Origin: Achatina immaculata
Lineage: Eukaryota; Mollusca; Gastropoda; Stylommatophora; Achatinidae
NCBI GenBank assembly: GCA_009760885.1
Contig: CM019692.1
Location: 54,949,710 to 55,013,709, forward strand
Length of the DNA stretch: 64,000 nt
Direction: 5' to 3'
A model generated the notes under the pieces. It made no database searches. It was given only the letters and a program-made list of their open reading frames with translations, and was not told where the DNA came from. Positions 56,501-64,000 of the stretch are shown here, piece after piece. Positions within the stretch are counted from its first letter, which is position 1. Every line of letters begins with the position of its first letter. The translations under genes were made by a program, and so were the position numbers.

Positions 56501-59500
56501 AATATGGTCCAAGCTGGCTTCAGGCAAGGAAGAGGATCAAGAGATCATATATTCAATCTAAGATTAATAATAGAGAAATGCAGGGAGTTTAATGTGAATC
56601 TATACTTATCCTTTATAGACTACTCAAAGGCATTTGATTGTGTACAACACCAGAAACTTTGGGAAATAATGGAAAAAATGGGATTTCCAACACATTTGAT
56701 ACAATTAACATCACTGCTGTATTTAGACCAACAAGCAGCAGTAAGAATAAATGGTGAAACAACAAGTTGGTTTGACATAAAACAAGGGGTCCGTCAGGGG
56801 TGCATATTGTCACCCTACTTATTTAACTTGTATACTGAAAATATAATGAGGAATGTTAGAGAAGATGTAGACAAAGAATATTACGATGCCATAACAGTTG
56901 GAGGTTATGAAATACCAGAGATTAGATATGCTGATGACACAGTATTGCTGTCCACAACACAAGAAGGAATGGAAAAACTAATTATGTCAGTCCGCAAGAA
57001 CAGCGAAGAGCAGAACCTCTATCTTAATGCAAAGAAAACTAAAGTGATGACAACTGACAAAACAAACAAGGCAACTGAAATATGTATCAATGAGGAAAAA
57101 CTGGAAGAAGTGGAGAGTTTTGAATATCTTGGATCACTACTAACTAATAATGGAGATACAATGAGGGAAATTAAACGGAGGACATCTATTGCTCTTCAGA
57201 AAGTAAAACAACTAAAGAATCTGTGGAGAGGAGCAGACAGAACCACAAAAATAAGATTTTTAAGGGCATGCATCTTTCCTATCGCAACATATGCCTGTGA
57301 GACCTGGACACTTAACAAAACAGCTGAGAAGCACATAAATGCCTTTGAATGTAAATGCTATAGAAGAGTTCTCCAGATATCGTGGACACAAAAAAGAACA
57401 AATATATCTATACTACAAGAGCTTAATATTGAAGAAGGCTGGCTAGTAAAGAGGATTAAAGAGAGAAAACTTAAATATTTTGGCCACATTAAACGTCATG
57501 ATAATTTAGAGAAGACCGTATTGGAAGGATACATAATGGGAAAAAGAAAAAGAGGAAGACCGAAACGAAGATGGCTGCAAGACATCGTTGATGATCTGGA
57601 AATGGATGCAGCAGCAGCAGGCCATCTTGCTCACAACCGAGAGGCCTACAGGAGTGCTGTTTGGGAGGCAAAGTTCCGCAAGGGACATGCAAAGGAATGA
57701 ATGAATGAATGAATGAAGCACTCTTTTTGTGGGTATATTTAAGCTAACCTTTTTAACACTAAATGACCTGTTCCAACTACAGTTTGTCCCTTTTTCCATT
57801 GTGCCATTCATCTTTTTCTCTGTCTAAGTGAGTCTGTTTTTTTCTCTAATTTCTTTCTTCCACTGCGTCTTAACATTTAAGCATAATTTATATGTGTGAA
57901 GTTGGTGGTGGAGTGTGTGTGTGTGATTGTTTACGATGGTATTAATATTTTCACAGAACACATAAACATACACTATCAGCAAAGTTTAGCTGCTCAGTGT
58001 TAGGGATTCATCAACAGTTAATAACAGTCCCCATCGTGGACTATATCACAACAACATCGTCAACACACAAATGGAAACTACCCATATTATGGCAAAGATT
58101 ACTTAGAGGCCAAGAACTGGAACTCTTCTATCTGCAGTGTTTGCTCCTCAGAACATAAAGAATTTGTGAAGCCAGATTTTGTGTTATCACTATTCGCCAT
58201 TGTCACTAAGAATAAAAGCAACTTCAATACTATATCACAGCAACAAAAATTCTAGTAGATAAACATTTTATTTATTAGAAAATCATTTTTAATTTTGGCA
58301 GGCAGAAAAATTTTCTTCACTATCTGTGTCACATCTCTTTTTTCATTGACTACTGCTTTTGTTACTATCTGAAGCGCTGTTGCTAAATGTGTTTTTTAAC
58401 TTCAGGTAACAATTTCGTCACAGCATTTTCGTGTGTTATATAGAGTGGAAGCACATTGTTAAGTGAAATCACAAATACAAACTGAAACTAATTCGACGAG
58501 AAAATATGCAAAATCGTCTGTAGTACTTTATGGAAGTCCATTTCTATGTTATATTGTTAGTTACTTCCATGGGCAAACATGCAATGTGGCGGTTTTTACA
58601 TGTTCTAGCACTAGATACAACTGGAAGAATCACGTATCTATATACGAGTATATAAAAATGGATGTGTGTAAGTGCGTATGTATGTATGTTTCAGAATAAC
58701 TTTGGAACGCCTGGACCAATTTCAACCAAATTTGATACACATATGACTTAGTCTGGAGAAAGGTACTGTTGGGTAAGACTCCCCTAGCACCCTAGCGGTG
58801 CGGTATCCACTTAATTCAAGGAAGAAAAAAAAATTGGTCTAAGGGAGATAATCGTGAAATAGAGCGGTGCTGGTCTAAGAGCAGCATTTGTCGCCTCCCA
58901 CGGCAAGTCCAAATAATTTTTACCATTCAACTTGTATACGTTCCAGTATACCTCTGGAGCGCCAGGAGCAATTTCAACCAAACTTGGTACACATTTAACA
59001 TACAATCTTGAAAAAATACTGTGGGGTGGAGATAGGGGTGCGAAACCCATAACAACCCTAGGGGTGGGGGTGGGAAAGGCGACATATAAAAATAATAGAA
59101 AACGACCGATATTACTGTCTAATCCATAGTTTTCGGGGTCGATGAGATGAGTAATGACACTCTCAATGCCGTTTAAGTCCAGGTTCAGCCTCTATCGACA
59201 TGGGGCCCTAGAGTGGGTGTGGGAAGGGGTGAAATATAAAAATAACCGAAAACGACCGATATTAGTGTCTAATCCATAGTTTTCGGAGTCGCTGAGATGA
59301 ATAGTGACACTCCCGATGCCGTTTAAGTCAGAGTTCAACCCCAATCGGAATGGGTGGTGAGAATGGGTGAAAAATAAAATGTCCAAATACCCAGGCACCG
59401 CCGGGTAATCATCTAGTAATTGGTATAAAATTGACTAAAATACAAATACTGATAAAATGTGTGACAATAATGATGTTATTGATCATGATATTCAGGTGTG

Positions 59501-59587
59501 TGCAGCGACGTTGATGAACACTGGGTAAAATATGGGGCAACCTTCTACTATTATAATTCGAATCTTCTTAATTGGACTGACGCGCAG
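53534..59587 (+). CDS. Secreted C-type-lectin-domain protein, 5' coding exons (partial gene)
   Basis: Exon 2 carries the start ATG at 53534 (a second ATG follows) and MMSSWFIFLSLCIATG, a short hydrophobic signal peptide, ending one base into a codon at the donor GTAAAT (53580). Its acceptor is AG at 53481-53482 or 53504-53505. Exon 3 (59496-59587) begins after TATTCAG and restores the frame as GGT. It reads VCSDVDEHWVKYG, ATFYYYNSN, LLNWTDAQ and ends at CAG|GTGATT in phase 0. W-KYG-(C)YY-NWTDAQ is the N-terminal strand and first helix of a C-type lectin domain, which usually continues WxxAxxxC. The usual Cys of the GxxCY motif is Phe. The intron between the two holds an RTE insertion and a Helitron. 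The remaining domain exons are not visible downstream. Carbohydrate binding cannot be judged without them. It was chosen over chance because splice sites, phase and domain agree. Confidence 0.68.
53626..53636 (+). repeat. Left copy of 11-bp target-site duplication
   Basis: AAGCACTCTTT, repeated exactly at 57716-57726 immediately after the tail of the RTE. The pair brackets 53637-57715. Confidence 0.7.
53637..54391 (+). mobile_element. 5' segment of the 4.1-kb insertion, not shared with other RTE-1 copies
   Basis: Inside the 11-bp duplication but upstream of the 5' region shared with the fragment at 47263. One frame at 54208-54350 reads RKRRAEKHKNSSKSDRTR then IIRINVGYWNCRSAKQGG and a stop. 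That looks like the start of an APE endonuclease (I.VG.WN.RS) of a different LINE. The segment may be a long 5' UTR or a piece of a second element joined during insertion. Confidence 0.45.
54392..54607 (+). other. RTE-1 5' untranslated region
   Basis: Shared with 47263-47467 from GTCTACRGGACACCCT onward, which suggests that the family's own 5' end is near 54392. It contains a predicted hairpin with arms CACC...TTG and CAAGGTG (about 54402-54418). Confidence 0.6.
54608..57700 (+). CDS. RTE-1 (BovB-like) endonuclease-reverse transcriptase, intact ORF
   Basis: A 1,030-residue uninterrupted ORF of an RTE-clade non-LTR retrotransposon. Residues 74-316 form an APE-type endonuclease: GTWNVRS (77-83), catalytic Glu108 in GICEHRW, GDFNAK (213-218), IDYI (283-286) and Asp310-His311. 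Residues about 535-830 are the reverse transcriptase: QAGFRQGRGSRD, FIDYSKAFD (669-677), GVRQGCILSP (727-736) and YADD (774-777). The C-terminal region has Cys/His residues (CETW, CKCYRR, FGHIKRH) and a basic KRGRPKRRWLQDI. All catalytic residues are present. The TGA stop is inside the (AATG)n tail, so there is essentially no 3' UTR. The enzyme nicks target DNA and copies its own RNA at the nick. The first ATG is used; Met17 is an alternative. It is the only long intact element here and may be recently active. Confidence 0.95.
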   Translation: MVNYLLETYQETQAAIMESQIGKRSGGESPRPDRSNFNTGEECEAEVGTSNCDDGQNPDGVTKENPCIKLKRKIRVGTWNVRSMYEGKYQVISDEMKRTRIHILGICEHRWKGSGHFTSENDNIFIYSGGEVGGKNGVAFYLDKSTSKALLGYNPVSDRILTIRLKGIPRNVTVIQVYAPTSAAEEDEVEHFYNTLQTTMDQVRKNDIVFIMGDFNAKIGTERAEDEGHVVGKFSIGHRNEAGDNLMAFCMENELMIANTLFKQHPRRLYTWTSPDGKTRNQIDYILVQRRWRSSITSAKTLPGAYCDTDHELLIADMKIKIKKIVMGSRPLRFDLTNIPEQYGIEVKNRFEILMAVQEEMTPDELATQAKDILVTTAKDMVPVKKTQRNRWITAGTLELIKQCREMKTQWRVTNNNKDKYKTLTKEVRRNIRKDKKQYIQDCCERIEEHQRCGRDSEMFKEMKTLTRNVTPKLNVICDEMGNTLTETEEILERWKEYCKRMYETTDCGSRYQQCELLLEEKEPEPTMEEVLWAIKNLKNGKSPGCDEITAEFIKAGGKECATIYHALCKKIWHSGIWPKDWKRTVFIPLPKKGNLKLCTNYRTIALISHANKILLKIIMGRLRKKIEEEVNMVQAGFRQGRGSRDHIFNLRLIIEKCREFNVNLYLSFIDYSKAFDCVQHQKLWEIMEKMGFPTHLIQLTSLLYLDQQAAVRINGETTSWFDIKQGVRQGCILSPYLFNLYTENIMRNVREDVDKEYYDAITVGGYEIPEIRYADDTVLLSTTQEGMEKLIMSVRKNSEEQNLYLNAKKTKVMTTDKTNKATEICINEEKLEEVESFEYLGSLLTNNGDTMREIKRRTSIALQKVKQLKNLWRGADRTTKIRFLRACIFPIATYACETWTLNKTAEKHINAFECKCYRRVLQISWTQKRTNISILQELNIEEGWLVKRIKERKLKYFGHIKRHDNLEKTVLEGYIMGKRKRGRPKRRWLQDIVDDLEMDAAAAGHLAHNREAYRSAVWEAKFRKGHAKE
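57694..57715 (+). repeat. (AATG)n 3' tail of RTE-1
   Basis: About five AATG units containing the ORF stop codon. The other family members end in ACTG units instead. Confidence 0.9.
57716..57726 (+). repeat. Right copy of 11-bp target-site duplication
   Basis: AAGCACTCTTT directly after the tail, identical to 53626-53636. Beyond it the flanks differ (TTGTGG here, CAACTT there). Confidence 0.7.
57727..58636. other. Intron sequence; no gene seen
   Basis: AT-rich, unrecognised; lies within the intron of the lectin-like gene. Confidence 0.45.
58637..59416 (+). mobile_element. Non-autonomous Helitron
   Basis: Begins TCTATATACGAG directly after an A (58636) and ends CTAG directly before a T (59417), the A^T insertion signature. 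A stem-loop (ACCC A GGC ACC GCC GGGT, 59389-59406) lies six bases before CTAG, as in Helitron 3' ends. It has no Rep/helicase. Internal repeats: an AACGCCTGGACCAATTTCAA-type segment near 58710 and 58955, and a GAAAACGACCGATATTA segment near 59097 and 59248. Confidence 0.75.
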
Positions 59588-59865
59588 GTGATTTTTTTTC
59601 AAACAATTATTTAGTTAATTTCTACATTGACTTACTGTTAGTCTAATAAAGACAGTATCTTGTTTATTTTTGCTTGTTTAAAATGGAAAACAGCGGGAAA
59701 TGAAAGTAATGAGATAATCAGAAAGTGCATGTGAAAAATCTAAGCTCTAAAATTCTATTAATATTTTATTATCATTGCCATCAGCAGATTTCGGTCTGAT
59801 AAAAAAGGGCGTATATGTTCTGACCTATATACTTCTGGAGGAACTTCGTCTATACGTTGTAATCT
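59588..59865. other. Intron sequence; no gene seen
   Basis: AT-rich. I looked here for the next lectin-domain exon (AxxC after WTDAQ) and did not find one. Confidence 0.4.
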
Positions 59866-59970
59866 TATATCAGTCAGTCATCTGCATGTCCCTTGCAGAA
59901 TTTTGCTCCCTTAACAGCTCTCCCGTAAGCTTCTCGGTTGTAAGCAAGATGCCCAGCTGCTGATGCAGTA
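59866..59970 (-). mobile_element. RTE-1 antisense 3' fragment, about 100 bp
   Basis: Minus strand: the last RTE-1 codons (AGHLAYNREAYRRAVKGAKF-like, then GHAD) followed by the ACTGACTG tail near 59871-59880. It is strongly 5'-truncated. Confidence 0.8.
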
Positions 59971-60234
59971 ATCTTAAGTACACTTGAAAGAAAGACACAT
60001 AAACGTACTGCTTGCTCACTAATTAATGTTGATGCCTATGAAAATACCATTATGATTTCAGTTATTTCATGGTACTCGTTTCATGAAAATGTAAATTTGA
60101 AATCTGAAGAATAAAACGATTTCACCAGTGGGCGTCTAACTCAAGTGATTAACAATCTTTGAAACAATCATACCTCACTGTGGTTAACATGTTGCTATGT
60201 TATTACATGACAGTAAGAAGGATAAGAATCGGTG
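59971..60234. other. No gene seen
   Basis: AT-rich spacer. Confidence 0.4.
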
Positions 60235-61410
60235 TGTTCATACTCTCTGGTCCACGGCAATCAGGCGCTGGTCGTCATAGATTTCCGCAAACATCTATCC
60301 TTTGCTCTTTCTATAAGATGTGTGTTGGACCTTGCTCCGTGACAATCTTTTAGCTCGCCAAGTGTATTTGTCTTTCTTTTTCCCTTTGCCCTTCCAGTTT
60401 TTTCCGTTGTCACTACCTGTTCCAGTTTGTCTCTTCTCAAGACGTGTCTTACAAGTCTAGATTGTCGTGTTCTGAATTTTGCCATAGATTCTTTCTTTTG
60501 CCAAGCCTCACTTAGAACCTCTTCATTTGTTTTCTTGCTGTCCAGGCTGTTCTCATCATTTTTCTTAAGAGCCACATCTTCGCTGTTTCCAGTAGATTTT
60601 AGGTGCTCTTGGTTATTGTTTATCCATACAACAATTTTGGTTTGGTGTAACACTGAATAATTATCTTTTTCGTTATGCAACGACAAAGCTGTCCAATCTT
60701 CCGTCCTGTGCTAATATTATTCCTACAAACTTGAATCTGTCCACTTGTTTTAATTATGTCACTTTTATTTTGCTGTTAAATTCTGTTGGTGTCTCTTTCC
60801 TGGAGATGACAATGACCTTGTCCATTTTTTATTTAAATGAAGTCATTTATCCTCGCTTTTTTTCTGCGACTTCGTCTAACAATACTTGTAGTTCTTCTTC
60901 ATTTTGGGCTATCTGTACCGAGTCGTCCATATATCTTAGATTTTTCAGGTTTTATCCTGCCATTACTATTTTTTTTATGAATCTTATAATCTTTTCGATA
61001 TAGAGAGTTCAGAGGACAAAACGGATACCTGCCCTACTCCCTGGTCTGATATTCTCCTATCTGATAATCAATCCTGACTGCAGCTTTTGGTTATCAGTAT
61101 TCTTTTGTTTTATAATCCTCAGATCTCTTCCATCTATATTTACGACTTTTAGTACCTGTATTATTTCCACGTTTTTACGTTATTAAACACCTTGTAAAAT
61201 CTATAAAACACAGGTACAGATATTTTTTCACCTCTACTGCTCATTCTATTAGTGTGCTTATGATGTATATTGCGTCATTTTTCCTTCACGGAATTTGCAC
61301 AATTCTTCCATCATTTCTGGTCTTATCTTATTCTTAATTCCCTTCACGATTTTGCGAAGCAAATTTTTTGTTAGATGTCTTAATAAGAAGGAGAAATTTA
61401 TAAATATAGA
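60235..61410 (-). pseudogene. LINE-4-like antisense RT and C-terminal pseudogene
   Basis: Minus strand: KIRPEMMEELCKFREGK and IYI--TLIE-AVEVKKYLYLC-FID-like sequence (61180-61350). Then the second palm motif as LRYMDDSVQIAQNEEELQ (60890-60950). Then a C-terminal part EVLSEAWQKKESMAKFRTRQ and RLVRHVLRRDKLEQVVTTEK (60350-60560). Order and wording parallel the antisense copy at 18480-20760, but the sequence is well diverged and broken by stops. The catalytic YADD box reads YMDD here. Confidence 0.75.
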
Positions 61411-61679
61411 TGTTAGAAGATCGTCTGAAATATATCCATTGTTATAAATGTCATTTCCCCGTGTGTGTACCCGTGACCTGGGCACGTTTCTGGGAATCCA
61501 AGAATAGGAACACTGTACCCTACTTAGCGTGATCGTAAACAGAGACCAAGGATTGTTCGGCATAGGGCCAGCAACCCTATCTTGTTAAAAAACATACAAA
61601 CCGGAAACAAGGGGAAAAACAAACGCAGGTAGAAGGAAAACACAAATCAGGAAATTGGGTCCATGAAGGCTGTGAATGA
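61411..61679. other. No gene seen
   Basis: No coding or repeat pattern recognised. Confidence 0.35.
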
Positions 61680-62530
61680 AAGCCTAAGACACAAGATGCA
61701 GAAGGGCAGAAGGAATACAAAAATATTTAATCAAACTGGAAAACTACAACAAACAATCATGGAAATACACAGATACAAACTAGATATATTAGGAATACAA
61801 GAAGCAAAATGGATGTGATATGGCAGAAGGAAATAAAAACACAATACACAGAAGATACAACAACATGGTCAGAAAAGGAAGATAGTCATGAAGGATGAGT
61901 TGCACTGATTATAACAAAAGAAGCATCAATAGCATTGCTGAAAAAGATCCATTTAAATGACAGATTGTTGTATGTACGCTTCAACTGAAATTTCGCCACA
62001 CTATCATAGTTAGCTATGCACCAAAAGAAACATCTGAAGAGGAATTAAAAGAAGAGTTTTACAACACCATCCAAGCCACAGTAGAAACAAAATCCAAGTA
62101 TGATATGCTACTCATCTTGGGCGACTTCAACGCAAAAGTAAGCGATGGAAATGAAGATAGCAGAGGAATCATGTAAAACGAAAGAAATGAAGAAATAAAT
62201 GAAAATGGAGAAAGACTGTGCAGATTATGAGAAGAAAACATGCTTAACGTTGGAGGGATAATTTTTCAACATAAAAACATCCATAAAATGACTTGGAGGT
62301 GCCCACACAAAACAACAGAAAACCACATTGAAATTGACCACAGACTGGTAAATAACAAGTGGAAACAGTCACTACATGATGTGAGAAAAAAGAAAGGGGC
62401 TGACGAATGAAGTGACTACACCCTTCTGGTATCGAAAATAAGACTAAAATTAAGAAAAGCCAAAATCAGAGAATCAAGAAAAGCATGCTATGACGTCAGC
62501 AAACAAGAAATGAATTTTCCATAGTACTTA
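61680..62530 (+). pseudogene. LINE endonuclease (APE) fragment
   Basis: The plus strand reads IMEIHRYKLDILGIQEAKW, then HTIIVSYAPKETSEEELKEE, LLILGDFNAKVSDGNEDSRG, MTWRCPHKTTENHIEIDHRL and SDYTLLVSKIRLKLRKAKIR. The APE motifs QE, GDFNAK and DH are all recognisable, in several frames with stops. It probably represents the endonuclease half of a LINE of the LINE-4 type; the following sequence is lost near the scaffold gap. Confidence 0.75.
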
Positions 62531-62654
62531 ATAACCGCTTCAGTGTCCTACAAGACAAAGTAGAAATGACCATAATAGAGTTCAAAGAAACACTACAGGA
62601 AAAGAGGTGGTGTGATAACGAAAGAGAAGAAAAGAAGAATGGATAGGCAAGACC

Positions 62655-62754
62655 NNNNNNNNNNNNNNNNNNNNNNNNNNNNNNNNNNNNNNNNNNNNNN
62701 NNNNNNNNNNNNNNNNNNNNNNNNNNNNNNNNNNNNNNNNNNNNNNNNNNNNNN
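62655..62754. other. Assembly gap (100 N)
   Basis: Exactly 100 N, the conventional placeholder for a gap of unknown length; features on the two sides may not be adjacent. Confidence 0.98.
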
Positions 62755-62829
62755 GGAGAATATGTGTACGCGAAGGTGTCATATCTCCATTTTCTCTATC
62801 ATTTAAAAGAACAAAATCAAGAATTTCAC

Positions 62830-63400
62830 ACACATACACAAAACATATAATTGAATGATTAATGCAGAAAACTCATATACTGTTATTTAACATTAAGATA
62901 CACCTCTGTTTAAACCTGCATAATTGAACGAAACACGCACATAAAAACAACCTTCCCAACTGATCTTTTTTTTACGTAATGTAGTAGATAGTATAACTTG
63001 GAAACAACCTATTCTAAGACGTTTCCTTTCCTTTTCCACTTTGATTTCAGATATTATGAAGCTATTCTAAGAATCAAAGATGAATACTTCTGATTTTTTA
63101 AAACCGTCTCTGCCCTTCTCTACTGTGGCGTATTTTTCTTCAGTTCCCCCTTTCGAGATTACTACACTTAGTTTTTACATGTTTAGTTTTTACAGTTTTG
63201 TCCCAAAGGGATTTGAGAGTAATCTTCACAATTTTTTTTCTTTACTCGTCTAGATTATTTTCTCCAGCATGGAAAAGTACTTATCTTTTTAGATCTTATT
63301 CTACTGGTCTAGAGATTTCTCTCCAATATTTTATCTAACCTAGAGATTTCCTCCAATTCTTTATCTAAATTATTTTTTTTTCGTTCAAAGTTTACTCTGT
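62830..63400 (+). repeat. Repeat segments alpha and beta of an LTR-like repeat family
   Basis: 62840-63010 aligns to 28330-28500 (TAATGTAGT...TTGGAAACAAC). 63040-63400 aligns to 31680-32000 (CAGATATTATGAAGCTATTC; GGGATTTGAGAGTAATCT; GAGATTTCTCTCCA). No coding sequence. Confidence 0.6.
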
Positions 63401-63556
63401 GACATTTTATTACTCCCTTGAAATCTAGAATTTAAAATCATTCTAAATCCTAACCAAACTTCTACTCAGTTTTGGGTGTGAAAACGATGGACGGCAGAAT
63501 ATATCTCAGTATGAACTGAAACATCAGTTTTTCGAAAATGGAGAAGCTGTCTCTAC

Positions 63557-63631
63557 CAGATCTTTACACTAAGAATAATACTTGAAGAACATATTGAAAA
63601 GCAGAAACCATTAATCCTGAACTTTATAGAA
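63557..63631 (+). mobile_element. LINE-2 RT fragment, 75 bp
   Basis: Nearly identical to 9131-9205: codons for TLRIILEEHIEKQKPLILNF then IE, ending abruptly before the palm Asp motif. Confidence 0.7.
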
Positions 63632-63689
63632 GTTATACTTCCGGCAAGAGTCGAATATAGTTACACTTTTCTTCTTTTTCTTCAGCTTT

Positions 63690-63990
63690 CCGAGACATTA
63701 AGGCTCACTGCTGCAGGTAAAGTTCGCCCCCACTCTTCTCTATTCCTAATCTTCTCTCTCCAATTGGCTGCACCAATTTCTTTTATATCCTCTCCTATGT
63801 TGTCTTTCCATCTCTGTCTTGGTCTGCCCGTTCATCTTGTTTCCCTCATCTCTTGTGCATACAGAACTTTCGCTTGTCTGTTCTCTTCCATTCTTTCTAC
63901 GAATATATAGCCCAACCAGTATTATCTGTTCAGTTTCAAGACATTTATAATTCGTTATGATTTAAATAAGCTGTTCAGTTCAGTGTTCTT
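63690..63990 (-). mobile_element. LINE C-terminal fragment with GAA-rich tail
   Basis: Minus strand: TGRPRQRWKDNIGEDIKEIG then AANWRE and a GGELYLQQ-like end, followed by a GAAGAAG-rich tail near 63670-63690. GRPRxRWxDxIxEDI...W is the usual LINE C-terminal signature; the family is not the RTE-1 type. Confidence 0.55.
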
Positions 63991-64000
63991 TCTAGCTCTC

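Noticed and set aside
62582..62839. Open frames across the N run
   Set aside because: They exist only because N codons cannot contain stops; the gap has unknown length.

Overview
This is an AT-rich animal nuclear window, built almost entirely from transposable-element remains, with one recognisable host gene. The organism is probably a protostome invertebrate, plausibly a mollusc. That rests on spliced exon structure, large introns, RTE/BovB-like, CR1/Jockey-like and other non-LTR retrotransposons, a Penelope-like GIY-YIG fragment, Tc1, mariner, hAT, a Helitron, many microsatellites and minisatellites, and a C-type-lectin-like secreted gene. The species is an inference and cannot be fixed from the sequence alone. 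There are no prokaryotic genes, operons, CRISPR arrays, rRNAs or tRNAs that I could support.

Layout. 1-18.25 kb: a hAT pseudogene, several LINE fragments and a Penelope-like fragment. Three blocks (A 1035-3132, B 4704-5626, C 6316-10664) are present a second time in the order B'-A'-C' (10664-18254), joined at junctions with 1, 5 and 5 bp of microhomology. 18.3-22.1 kb: antisense LINE pseudogenes. 22.2-23.3 kb: a 28-bp minisatellite of about 40 units. 23.3-25.1 kb: mariner and internally inverted hAT fragments. 26.3-27.7 kb: two LINE fragments. 27.9-35.6 kb: a degenerate LTR-retrotransposon-like region with a Gag zinc knuckle and a retropepsin domain. Its 3.5-kb core is tandemly repeated, the second copy lacking the Gag-protease part. 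36-39.1 kb: a LINE family with a GC-rich tandem-monomer region upstream and (GAT)n tails. 39.6-40.7 kb: a Tc1 pseudogene. 42.4-42.9 kb: a 61-bp tandem array. 43.6-51.9 kb: more LINE copies.

52.5-59.6 kb is the most interesting part. A TATA-box promoter, a short non-coding exon, a signal-peptide exon and a phase-matched C-type-lectin-domain exon form the 5' half of a secreted lectin-like gene. The intron between the two coding exons holds an apparently intact 1,030-codon RTE retrotransposon (54608-57700) inside a 4.1-kb insertion flanked by an 11-bp direct repeat, and a non-autonomous Helitron (58637-59416). 59.9-64 kb returns to LINE fragments, with a 100-N scaffold gap at 62655-62754; the remaining lectin exons are not in view.

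Most elements carry stops and frameshifts. The 1,030-codon RTE is the only long open element ORF. Family names RTE-1, LINE-2, LINE-3 and LINE-4 are local labels used only here.
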